Shown here one piece after another: positions 1 to 11,900 of a stretch of 64,000 bases of DNA (positions are counted from its first letter, which is position 1; each line of letters begins with the position of its first letter). The stretch lies in NCBI GenBank assembly GCA_021442155.1, contig CM038221.1, positions 151,395,601 through 151,459,600 on the forward strand. The letters are read 5' to 3'. The notes beneath the pieces were generated by a model, which saw only the letters and a list, made by a program, of their open reading frames with translations, was not told the DNA's origin and searched no databases. The position numbers and the translations under genes were made by a program. Source of the DNA: Cymbidium sinense (lineage: Eukaryota > Streptophyta > Magnoliopsida > Asparagales > Orchidaceae).

Positions 1-643
1 GCCTCTAAATAATAGAAGTGAACTTAGGAAGCCATGGGAACCAAAAATAAATTTAGCATGATGTTCCATCCCAAACAAATGAATAATTAGAGTTGATTGT
101 CCATACATTGAAGATCTTCTCCTAATAAGTTCTCTACTTTTCTTCAAAATTGAAGCTAGCACAAACTCTTGGTAAAGTTTTCCTACAACATATGCATGTA
201 TCTCTTCAAAGTACTATGTAGTTAAAAATGTATAACACTCCCCTACTTGGATCAAACCTATAAAATAGGAAGGCATTAGAATTTTAATTTCATAATAAGA
301 TTAAGAAGATCAAAGTGATTTTACAAAAAAAAGTCATTGATACCTTGAGGCTAACAAAAGAAGTACTTCATTATAATATGACATCTTCTTTATCATGAGA
401 TATCAATTTATTTCTAAAATTTAACTCCATAAAAGAAGTAAAATCGTTTGATTGTATAAAAAAGACTCAAGGTTAAATGTGTTGAATCCAATGAAAAAAT
501 TAATAGGATTCATAATATATTTACGTCTTAGCTTTTAAATGATGCATACTAGACACAATATGCATCTTTCATCATGACTTACAAAGTTGTGAGCTTAAAA
601 CAACATCATCATGAAAAGCTCCTAATAAGATCCTTACCAAATA
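1..643. repeat. Segment X1, left part (non-coding duplicated sequence)
   Basis: This stretch matches 30715-31351 nearly base for base, with only scattered substitutions and small indels. No coding signal is visible. Its continuation is at 8332-8979, after the solo LTR, and the second copy X2 at 30715-32010 runs uninterrupted through both breakpoints. X1 is therefore the older host sequence into which the solo LTR and element A inserted. Homology is already present at the first base of the window, so the left limit is unknown. Its identity (old element or low-copy DNA) is not recognised. Confidence 0.85.
639..643. repeat. Target-site duplication, left (AAATA)
   Basis: AAATA precedes the TG that opens the solo LTR. 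The partner after the LTR is CAATA at 8332-8336, with one mismatch. The unoccupied X2 copy reads CCAAATATGCTAAG at 31345-31358 with a single AAATA (31347-31351), which fits a 5 bp duplication on insertion. Confidence 0.75.
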
Positions 644-1449
644 TGAGTTAACTCGCTTTTAGAGTGAGCTATTAACCTCCTCTCCTTAGACTTAGGACTC
701 TTCTAGACACTAAGAACCCCTTAGTCATAAGACACTTCTAGTGATTAGGTGAACACTTAACCTAAGCCTAGAAACTTAGAAGTATTAATTATAAGATTAG
801 GCTATGCCTTAGAGCTTAAGAAAATTACCTATCCTATAGCCTAAACCCAATCTACATACACTTTCTCATATCAAACCCAGATTCAATTCTCAAACCAAAT
901 CTCAAATTCAAATTCAAATTCCAAATTTAATTTCAAATTTGACTCCAAATGATTGAACCCAAAATCAAATTCAAGTCCTAAGACCCTTCCTAAGCCATAT
1001 GAACCACATTCATAAGCATAGCCAAAACCCCTTTTAGATCAAATCAAACTCAATTGATTTATTTATAAATCAATTATTCTTTCATTTATATTCACAAATA
1101 TAAATGAAATCCAAATTCAAATGACTAAAACTATATCAAAAATCAAATCCAAACTCAATCTAAGCCATTTAAGCCAATTCTTTAGAATTAGCCAAATTCT
1201 ATCTAGATCAAGTCAAAACTAATAAATTTTCTCTTGAATCGATAATTCATTCAATTATCTATCCAAATATAAATGAAACCTACAATCATCAAATCAAATC
1301 GAAGCCAACCCAAGTTAAGCCTAACTTAGCCCTTTTGACTTAAAACTTTCAATTGAGCCAAAACCCTATTGGACTCCAAGTTGATTGCCATTAAATTTAT
1401 ATTTCAATCTAGGGTTTATATATAAGTTTAACTAAACTCAAATCAAACC

Positions 1450-2230
1450 AAAATCAAACCAATTGACCCACTTAGGTCCACTTGACCTAAAGTGACCTGA
1501 AGGATCCATTTGAGCCAACTTCCAATCCAACCTAAATTGGATTGAACCAAGCTCACCAAAACTTTTCACCATGATTTTTGATCCATCCTGGGATGATCAA
1601 TTGCAATCAATTGGGTCAAACCAAGTCAATTTAGTCATTTCACCAAGTCAACCCTTAGCCCAAATAAAATAAAACTAGCCAAAACTCATCCTACATCAAA
1701 TTGATTAAAACCAATAATTTGAATTAATCCAAAATCAATATTTAAATATGACTTGACCACCAATTGAGCCAAATTAAGCCCAATTGGCCATTTGATCCAA
1801 GTTGACCCAAATTTGCCTAAAGGACCAAATTGGGTCAAATCATGATCTAACCCAAATTAATTATAAATGATGGCTCAAGTTCATTCCAAATTGATTATTG
1901 AACTTGACCAAAGCCATAATTAAATCCAATTTAATCAATCGAGCCCAATTGAGCCATTAAGCTCAAATAGGCCTAAAGGGTCAATTTGGCCTAAATCCAA
2001 ATTAAATCCAAATTGATTCAAACCAAAGATCACATTTATCTTCAATTAGCCAATTGAACATGAATCAATCCATAACCCAAGCTAATTTGACCAATTTTGG
2101 TCAAATTAGTCAATTTGACCCAATATGACCCATATGACCCAAATTGGGCCAAATCTCTTGAAACCAAGCCATGACTCATTGGGGGCTGATCAAACCCAAC
2201 CCAAACCCATTTGAGATCAACCCAAAATCA
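1450..2230 (+). promoter_or_regulatory. U3 with dense TTGACC / GGTCAA motifs (solo LTR)
   Basis: The stretch is low in complexity and is made mostly of variants of TTGACCCAAATTGGG and TGAGCCAA. TTGAC(C/T) is the W-box core bound by WRKY factors. The same composition recurs at the equivalent U3 positions of LTRs A, B and D. The motif density is seen; WRKY binding is inference. Confidence 0.5.
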
Positions 2231-2487
2231 ACCCAACTCAATTAAACCCCTCATGGATCCTCCCCCACATAGGATTCCACCCAACCTCATTTAATTCACC
2301 CCCATCACATGCACTTAACTGCTCTTCAACATTTGCATTGAATAGAGCTGATCATATGATAACAAGATAGAACTTTGGAGAGAAAATCCAAAATCCTTAA
2401 TCAATCCATCATCCATCCCAACCACCCCAAGCAAGATGATAATACTTTGGAGCCAAAAAATTTAAAAAAGAGAGGACTTTCGGCCAT

Positions 2488-2495
2488 TATAAAAG
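2488..2495 (+). promoter_or_regulatory. TATA box of the solo LTR
   Basis: TATAAAAG lies 1.84 kb inside the LTR, just after the TTGACC-rich U3. A CT-rich, initiator-like stretch (CTTCATCTCTCTTCC) starts about 20 bp downstream. TATA-like boxes sit at the equivalent boundary in LTR B (55182-55190, minus) and LTR D (63723-63730, plus). Transcription would leave an R-U5 of about 5.8 kb. Confidence 0.6.
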
Positions 2496-2989
2496 GAGGG
2501 GGAAATGAGGCTTCATCTCTCTTCCTCCTACCACCATTCAGCCTCCAAGAGCTCCCCAAAGCAAAAAGAAATCCATCCCCCACCTCTTGAGCCATTTTTG
2601 AGCTCAAAAATATAAATAGTTACTTTTCTGGTGAGGCGATGGTGAACATTGGAGAAGGCGTTCCAAAGGGAGGCAAAAAGTTAAAAAAAATCATTTCGAA
2701 GCTTTCTCACATACCTAGGAGTTCGCTCGGATCTTCACCACCGCCGAAAATCATCCCCGGTGAGGTAATCTTCAAAAATCGTAGCCGGCCTTAGAATCCC
2801 TCATTTTGAGATATTTTTTTGTGTGATTTTTAGGAATCTACCCTAGAGAATCCTACATTTTTACATTAAATCATCCCAGTTAAAAAATAAAATTTTTCTT
2901 GTACAAATCAATGCGAAAATGAGTCTATTTGGACAAATTTTTACATAGAAATCCTATTTTTTCTTTTTTAAAATCCTATTTTTTACGTT

Positions 2990-3345
2990 TCATCGCGATA
3001 CGCCATTCGATCCCGCTCATGACGCTGATCGCATGGATCACGTGATTAGGGCCTTTAGATTGCTTGATGCGATCTAGATCGTCCAATCATGTGGTTCATT
3101 GACCGACGCTCATATCACGACCGACCGCGATCCGGCCTCTAGATTGCACGATCGATGGACCGGACGCACGATCGATCGTGAGCTAACCGGGGTTCTCTCC
3201 CTATGTTTCCCGCTCGCTCTCGACACGGCACCGCGTGCAAATCGCGTGACACCGCATGGTGCACGCTAGCCACACGGCACCGCGTTTCCAATCACGCGGC
3301 ACCACATGGCACCACATTGCTACATCAGCGCCGCACGGATTTTCT
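2990..3345 (+). other. GC- and CpG-rich island in the R-U5 of the solo LTR
   Basis: About 350 bp are clearly richer in G+C and CpG than the surrounding A+T-rich DNA. They contain short repeated words such as GATCGATCG, ACGGCACCGCGT and GGCACCACATGG. No ORF is supported. The position is downstream of the TATA box, roughly where LTR B has its own moderately GC-rich stretch (54380-54660). It may be a structured leader segment; function unknown. Confidence 0.6.
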
Positions 3346-4614
3346 GATTTAAAAAATTAATTTAAATCTCTTAAAACTTCAAAAATTCATAGAAAATAAA
3401 ATACTAAACCAAAAATTACAAACAAGGCTTGTTAGATTTGTTGTTCCGAGAGAAATCCAACAAATCCAAAATCCCCAAATTTTTTGAGTATTTTGAGCTT
3501 AATTTAAGTTTTAGTAAAAATCAAATTTCATTAATTAAACAAAAAATGCATGTCAGATTAAGTTGAAATTTTTAGGGATGGAAATTAAAGTTAAAACAAA
3601 CGTACCATAAAAATCTCAACTAAAAAAGACTTTTGGATTGGGAGAAATTAAATTTTGAATTTCACATTGTCCATTTTAATAAAATAAATCAAATAAAAAT
3701 TCAGAAATTTACAAAAATCTTCAAAATGGCTTAAATCACTTCAATTGACATCTTGGACTCTTAAGGAAATAATGTGATTTTCTGAATCCTAATGAACCTC
3801 AAGCAATCACTTAAGATTAAAGTTTAATCAATTAAAGACTTAATTAAAATATAATATAAAAATAATTTAAATATCAAAATCAAAATCAAAAATGATATAA
3901 CACTTAAGCAATCATTAATCAAACCTCAAATTAAAAAATATCATCCTCTTAAGAATATAAATTAAATATGATTAAATCTATTTAAATCAATAAAACTTAA
4001 TTAAATATTAAATCTTAAATTAAACTTAAAATTCAACAAATCTAGGATACTTTAACATGGGTCAAACTAGTATAACTAAACCTACACTAAGTATGGAGTC
4101 TTAATCATATGAAACTCCTTAATGTATGTAAACAAATTGAAATTAATTAATCATTAAATAAACTAAAAATTAAATTGATTAACAAACCAATTCAACATAA
4201 TCATTTGATATTAATCAAATTAAATCAAATAAAGTTAAAGTAAACTTAATTAATATATGATTAAATCACATCAATTTGGAATAAGATAATTAATTAGCCA
4301 TTAATACATAAACCTAACAACTAAATCAAACATGATTGAAATCTAATGAACATGATAAACCTAACAACTAAAATCAAACCTAACTATGATTATGAATAAT
4401 CAAATTTAATTGAAATAAAAATAAATAATTAAATCACTCAATCTAATCAAATGATAATAACAATAATCCTTTAATCAAATCAAACTTAAGCAAAACACTT
4501 AACTAAATCAAATCATTCACATGTGGGAAATTAAGCCATTAATTAAATAAATCTTTGATTAATCTAATGATTTAAAAAAATTTAATTACTCTTAATCAAA
4601 CTTAATTAATTAAA

Positions 4615-5275
4615 CATTTAATTAATGCAAACTTAGTGAATTAATCTATCATCTTAAATGAACCAAATTAATTTTATAAATCATATTAAAACTAATTCAA
4701 ATCAAACACTTAATTAATCTACTAATTAATTTAATCACACCTCTTAAATAAACTAATTAAGTCAATTAAATTAATCATATTAAACCTAAGCTTAATCAAG
4801 AGTAAATGCAATTAAATACCAATTAAATCCTAAACTAAATTATTAAGTCATTAATTACATCATTAATTTAAATAAATATAAAACCAAATTAAAAATTAAA
4901 TAAATCCTCATTTAATTTAATAATTAACTTAAACACACTTCTTAATTAAATAAATTACCCTTAAGCTAATCCAATTGAATAAACACCTAATTAATGCAAA
5001 CCTAATGAATTAATATATCATCTTAATGAACCAAATTAACTTTTTAAATTAAATTCAAATCAAACACTTAATTAATCTACTAATTAATTTGATCACACAT
5101 CTTAAATAAGATAATTAAGTCAATCAAATTAATCATATTAAACTTAAACTTAATCAAACATAAATACAATTAAATACTAATCAAAACCTAAATTAAACAT
5201 AGATTATTAAGTCATTAATTACATCATTAACCTAAACAAATATGAAATCAAATTGAAGATTAAAAAAATCTTTAT
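4615..5275 (+). repeat. Direct duplication of about 368 bp within the solo LTR
   Basis: The block starting near 4621 (ATTAATGCAAACTTAGTGAA) recurs near 4989 (ATTAATGCAAACCTAATGAA), and similarity continues for about 290 bp. The sequence is extremely rich in AATTAA and TTAATC words and has no coding signal. It helps explain the unusual LTR length. Confidence 0.7.
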
Positions 5276-5680
5276 AATTAACATAAATACACTTCTTAAT
5301 TGAACTAATCATATACTCACATTGAACCTAAGCAAACCCATAGACTAATAAAGCTAATCAAATCAAATTAAAAAAGACTCTCATCAATTTAATATGTAAT
5401 CAAATCAAATTTCATTCAACCTACTTAAATGAGATAAACTAATTAACTATCTAATGTATGAAATCAAAATACAAACTAAACTTTGATAAATATGACAAAT
5501 GGATGAGATTAAAAATAAAATCCTAATTACAAGGAATCAAACTCAATTAAAATCAAAATAAAATCTCAATTAATCTAATCTGATCAAACTACAAATAAAT
5601 GGACCATAATCAAATCAAATAAACATAAAATTAAGTCACATAACCATAATCAAAGAAAAGAATTAAATATTAATTTAAAA

Positions 5681-5960
5681 AGGATATTGAATTATCAAGA
5701 TTTAATTAAACCAAAACATCTAATTTAAAATTAATCAATTAAAAACACATGAATTTAAACAAACTTAAACTTCATTAGAGATTAAGGATATTGAATTATC
5801 AAGATTTAATTAAACCAAAAAATCTAATCTAAAATTAATTAATCAAAAATACTTGAATTTAAATAATCTTAAACTTCATTAAATATTAAGGACATTGAAT
5901 TATCAAGATGTAATTAAACCAAAATATCTAATCCAAAATCAATCAATCAAATACTTAAAC
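5681..5960 (+). repeat. Three tandem units of about 104 bp in the solo LTR
   Basis: Units start near 5681, 5785 and 5889 with GGATATTGAATTATCAAGA or a one-base variant and run through AAACTTCATTA. They are non-coding and A+T-rich. Confidence 0.75.
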
Positions 5961-8331
5961 AAACTCAAATTCTAAATTCTAAATCAAATCAAATGAATTA
6001 CATAAATTCAAATGGGCTAATTAAGATACTTAAGGACCTTAGTTAGATTTTTTAGGTGTTAGGATGTAGAATAGGATGAGTTCTGTCTACAAATGGAAGT
6101 CATTCTACTCTTCATTCTTGAAAACCTGAATACCATTTTAACCAAATAAAAATAAAATAAAAAATGAAAAATAAATCATTAAATCATTTAAATTGAAATC
6201 ACCCAAAGGTAAAATTTAAATAAATTCAAACTCCAAATTGAAACTTAAACTAAAGAAGCCTAGAAAAGTCTTGCCACACAAGCCTTAAGCACACATATTA
6301 GCATCCTAAGTCACCACTTTTCATGCTAAGTTAGGGCGTTGTATGCATGATGTTGTGTTTTGTTTTGTGATGTAATATTTTAGACTGAATTTTAGGATGT
6401 ATGCCTCGTAGAATGGATGGTAGGCCGTGATTAGCCTAATCATATTTTTTTTGTAGGGGGTTGTAGTTAAGGGACCATTGTAATAAAAATATAAATGCTT
6501 TTGCTATACAGGTTGCTTAGCCCCTAAGTGTAACCCATGTTAGGACAGGTGGGCTTGGTTACCCATGTGTGGGGTGCTAAGTCCAAATTATTCATATAAC
6601 TGCTTGGGTTGTATGGTGTGTTTTGCAAGTGTAGCTAGATTTACTTTTCCTATTTTTAATATAATTTTGCATTAGGAATTAAGATTAGTGTTATGGGGGA
6701 TTAGGATGAGCACTGGCCAGAAGGCTTAATCCTTGGGTATCCTGTGATGCCTTTGGAGCAAATCAAATCAAAAGGAAGAGAAGGAAGGAATAAAGAAAAG
6801 AAGACTCCCATAACATGTATTATTTTTGTAATTCAGGTTATATAAGGGTAGAGCTCGGCTACCCATCTTTTTTTTTCTTTTCAGGTGTATGGTAGAACCC
6901 GACTGCAGTGGCCATTTATTCTTTTACGGTAGTTTATAAAATTATTTGATGTTGTGTTTAGATTGTGCACTAGAACAACATGCTTTACCTAGTTTCTAAT
7001 ATTTGATGTTTGAATGTGTGGCCTGGATGCGGTAGAATCTTAGGATAAAATTAACTTTTCTACCCCAATTAATAATTCATAACTAAAATTTTAAAATAAC
7101 TCATAACCTCACATAAAAGCCTATGAATTAAATCAAGATAATAAATTTTTTAGCAACCCCTTTAGCTGGATGAATGAATGTATAATATCATGCATGTCAT
7201 ATTCTTCCACTCTTGTTAAGAGGGGGCTTCCATCTTTACCAAAGAATGAAGGCTTAACCTGTAATAGCCTTTGATGGAAGAATACCCCTTTCTCTATTGA
7301 TTTGGCCTATAATCAAGTTCTCATGCATTTAGGCATATAAAATCCCATAGCCCATGTCAAAATAAAGAGTCCAAAAAGAATCAAATAAATTTGATAAAAT
7401 TTGCATTAGATTAAGTCATGGTTTCATATCACTCATGCTCTAGTCTCTTAGAAAGTGAGTTTAAGGACTTAGTTTCCTCTCTAAATAAACAACAACCTAG
7501 CCATTTGCAAAGCATAAGATTTGCCTATATGGATTTAAAACATAGGAGGAGTTAGCTGGCTGCTACTCCAGGAGGTTATAAGTCCAGCAGTCGGGTGATT
7601 TATTCTCTCTTGTGGAGGTAAGATATTTTTGTGTTAGATTTAGGTCATGTTTTGGTCCTCGCCAAAGCTCCTCTAGATTTAGAATCTGAGGTAGCTATTT
7701 TCTTCGAGCTACAAGCATAAATTCTCACCTCTTAGGCATTTCCACAATCTTATATTGTGGAATTATAAGCCCTAACAATCTAATAAAATATCAAGTCAAA
7801 TAATTAACTCTCTTCAATTTTAAAAATATAAAGCCCCATTATAGGGTAGATTGGAATGCTCACTAGGCTTCCTAGTATCATGAGCATTTCTTACTTTCTC
7901 TCTTTAGATTCAAAAAATAAGTCTTCTCATTGATCTATCCCATTTGATTTTCTAAAATAGCCAATCCTTTGATAGTCTTAACCTTGAAATCTTTAGAGAC
8001 TCTAATTATCTATTTTAATTGAGAGTATTCTTAAGGAATTCTCATTCCTTAGGATGTAATTAACTATGGGGGCTTGCCTCCATAGGGAACTTAACGAACT
8101 TGACTTAAAATAAACCTTACTTTACTTTTCTATGTAAAGTAGGGGAAAGATCTCTAGTATATTCAAAGACCCATCATGCCTTAGGAGTCCTTATTAGGTG
8201 ATTAGGTCCATTATAGGGTGGTGATTTCTATCTTTTGAGATAATACATCATTCTTTAATGTCATACCTGATCACTTCAATAAGTACCCCCTAAGATTTGT
8301 GTAGTGTCCCACATCTCAAAAATAAACACCA

Positions 8332-8979
8332 CAATATGCTAAGCAACTTTATAATAAGGTTACTCTAATGGTGAAAATATTATAGAATAATTACTCATAA
8401 TAGGATGTTGAATGGGATAAAGAGGTTGACGTGCAAAATAGATTCACTCCATACTCCAGTAGTTTACAAAAATTTTTAAGATGGAAGAAAGGTAAATGTT
8501 TGAAACTCATAAAACATAATTTTTATTAGCCAAATTAGCTAACTATACAAAACTGGATAAATATAAGTAATCGAGCTAAATTAGGTTATCAAGGCATGCC
8601 TCAAGTAGAATGAAAATAGCTAGGTAATTAAATAAGATTAGTTTGATCAAACTCAAGGCTTATTAACCAAGCAAAGCTAAGTAAGGGGAACCAACTATAC
8701 TCAGCTTACTAACAACTAATGGATGAATGGGTATATATAACTAACTAAATAGATTTAGATAAAAAAACATAACCATTTTTTGTCTATATTGACAAATTAT
8801 CAACCTAAAATAGTTGACTTTATTAAACATCAAATTTTTAAAAAAAAGAAGATTATAAGAGTTGTATATGTAAAGATAAAATGTTTTGAGATAATATGCA
8901 TTGTCACTTTTTCCACTTGATGGCTATCAACTCTTTCATTGGTTCACCTCTATAAACAAGGCTAAATTATTAATGGACT
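8332..8979. repeat. Segment X1, right part
   Basis: It resumes X1 after the solo LTR and matches 31347-32010. The first five bases (CAATA) are the right target-site duplication. Similarity stops at 8979/32010, where X1 switches to TGTGGGTGAAAATTTT, the outer edge of element A's LTR. Confidence 0.85.
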
Positions 8980-11900
8980 TGTGGGTGAAAATTTTATATA
9001 GACACCCTCCTTCATCTATCTCCCCCTTTTCAGAAAAAGAGAGAATAAATGAAAATAGAAATATATATAAAATCATCTTTTTGGGATGCCACGCAGATCC
9101 GCAGATATTCTTATTAGGGTGATCGGGTATGACATTGAGGAAATGTGTACTATCCCAAGAGATAGAAGTCACCATCCTACAATGGACATATTCACCTCAA
9201 TAAGGACTCTTAAGGACTATGGGTCTTCGAAATATATCAGAGATTCTTCCCCTACTTTACATGGAAAAGTAAAGCATGGTTAATTTTAAACTGGGTTTGT
9301 TAAGTTCCCTATAGGGGCAAGCCCTCATAGTTAATTACATCATAAGGAAGGGGATTCCTTAGGAATACTCTCAATTAAGGTAAATGATCATTGTCTCCAA
9401 AGATTTCGAAAGGGTAGGACTATCAATCGATTGATTTATTTTTAGAAAGTTAAGTGGGATTGATCAAGAGGAGGGAGTTCTTATCGAAGCCAAATGAAAA
9501 TAAGTAGGGGATGCTTAAGATACTAGGAAGCTTAGTAAGCATCCCAAACTATCCTATGGTTGGGCTTTACATTTTTGAGATTGAGTTAATTTATTTGAGT
9601 TGAATTTTTATTAAAAATGTAGGGCTTATAATTCCATAATACAAGGTTATGGAAATGCCTAAGAGGTAAAAATTTATGCTTAGGGCCCACAAAGGGGAGA
9701 AGCAACCTCAGAACCTAAATCTAGGGAGCTTTGGCGAGAGCCAAAAGCACGACCTAAATCTAAGGCAAAAATGAATATTTGATTTACCTCCACAGAGGGG
9801 ATAAACCACCCGACTGTTGGACTTACAACCGCTTGGGGGTGGATGCCAACTAACTCTTCCTACGATTTTAAATTCATGTAGGCAAGTCTTATGTTTATGC
9901 AAGATAGTAAGGTTGTTATTCATTTAGAAAGAGACTAAGTCCTTAAACTTCTCTAAGAGACTAGATCATGTAAGGGTATAACAAATGAACTAAATCTAAT
10001 GAAAATTGTATTACATTTTTATTTTCATTTTTGGACAATCACTTGACTCATGCTATAGGATTTTTTATTCCTAATGCATAAGAAAATAAATTATGGGACA
10101 AAATTAGCAAGATAAGGAGGTGTGTTTCCACCATGGCTCGCACAGGTCAAGCCAAGTTCTCTAATAAAGGTGGAAGCCCTCCAATCAAGAGTGAAATAAT
10201 ATGCTTTTATGCATGATATTAGAAAAGTAGTACTCATCTATCTAAGGGGTTACTAATTCTTTTATCTTGATTTTTAGCCTAAGCTTTAGGTGAGGTTATG
10301 AGTTATTTATTTTTAATTTTGAGTTGATTAATTTGGTAGAAGATTTATTTTTTCCTAAGAGCCTAATTATCATCCAGACCATACATCAAACAAGGAAGAA
10401 ACTAGGAAAAGGATGCCATATTAATACACAAGCTAAATAAAATATCAAATATTTTATAAAGCTAATAAAAAAGAATAAAAGACCAAGAATGGTTGGGCAC
10501 TACCGCACAAACTTGAAAAAAATAAATTGGGTAGCCGAGCTCTACCTTTATACAACCCATATTACAAATGAATTAATTTACAATCAAGAAAGGAAATTCA
10601 TGTTATGGGGGTCTTCATTTCTTCATTTCTTTTTTCTTCTTTTGGCTCTTTCTTTTGGATGGTTGGAAGATGGTTGCTCCAAAGGCTTCACATGGTACAT
10701 AAGATATAGTCTTATAACCAATGCTTATCCTAATCCCCCATAATAATCAATTCAAAATCCCAATTATAAAAATTACATGAAAAGGAAGAGTAAATCTAAC
10801 TAACACCTGCAAAATAGAGATTAGCTAAATAAACCATATAAATCCTAAGCATTTATATTGGACTTATCACCCCACACATGAGTAACCAAGTCCACTTGGC
10901 CTATAGGATTATGCTTAGGGGTATAAGCACCTGCACAACAAAAGCAGTTATATTTTTATTACAGCGCCCCTTAAGCACAATCCCCTGCAAAAAATAATGA
11001 TTAGACTAAATCACCCTATCATTCATTCTATGCACATTCACCTTAATATTCACACTAAAATAAAATATTACAAAATAAAAATAAACATCAAACCATGCAC
11101 CGCCCTAACCTAAAGCTAGAAGTGGTGACTTAGTCTAATGTGTGTGCTTTAAAAGGTTTGCGTGGTATGCTTAGCTATAGCTTTAATATTTAGATTTTCT
11201 AAGTATGAAAATATTTAACTTAGATGGGTGGTTTCATTTAAGTGTTTAGCTAATTTGAGTTGATTTTATTTGATGCTACGCTTAGGTTTGAATGAATCTT
11301 ACAATTAATTACCAAGTTGTAAAGAGAGGGAAAAGAGAAAAGAACTTCTCTTTCCTTCCTTACCTTAAGTAATTTCTAAAGTAGATTCATGTTTAGTTTT
11401 ATTTAGTGAATGTCTTATTATGTGTTTTAATTAATCCTAAGTTTAGATTTTCTCTAAACAAACCTATCTAAAAAGAAAGGCATTTTAAGATTAAGTAAAG
11501 TGAAGTAATATCTCAAAACACACATCACTTTATTTCTTTCCCAACATATATAACATGCATATGGATGAATCCTAAGCATATCTATACATGCAAATGAGAA
11601 TGTTTAGCGCACCTTAATGATGAATGCTAAGTAATATCACTTAAGAAAATTTAGATGCTTTATGATGCATGATTTTCATTAAGTAGAAAGAGGGTTATTT
11701 TTTTATTCTTTATTCATATACACATGTGTATGTATAAAAGGCATAAGTGAGTACATCACCATTGTTAGCAATAGGGGTGTAAGGTATAAGACCTACTTAG
11801 GGCTACTTAAAGCCTCACAACCTCGGGGTTGTCCAGACTAATATACCACTTTTCTTAAATACATATGCATGTACAAAATAAGTTAATGGAAAAAGAAAGA

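Larger units (their letters stand above)
644..8331 (+). mobile_element. Solo LTR of a Tat-lineage Ty3/gypsy retrotransposon (7.7 kb)
   Basis: The segment begins TGAGTTAACTC and ends AAACACCA, has 5 bp flanking duplications, and is absent from the homologous X2 copy. Its contents run in the same order as the LTRs of A and B read on their minus strands: a TTGACC-rich U3 (about 1450-2230), TATA box (2488), A+T-rich leader, the GGGTAGAGCTCGGCTACCC block (6846) and the CATAGGGAACTTAACGA block near the end (8082). No gag or pol is inside, so this is a solo LTR left by recombination between two LTRs, which removed the internal region. At 7.7 kb it is far longer than typical plant LTRs. Orientation is plus, opposite to A, B and C. 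Confidence 0.85.

Noticed and set aside
2375..2607. Opposed ORFs of about 70 codons around the TATA box of the solo LTR
   Set aside because: Positions match the promoter region conserved in LTRs B and D, where the reading frames are not kept.
8901..9283. Overlapping short ORFs on both strands at the left end of element A
   Set aside because: They span the X1/LTR junction and non-coding LTR sequence, and there is no similarity to a known protein.
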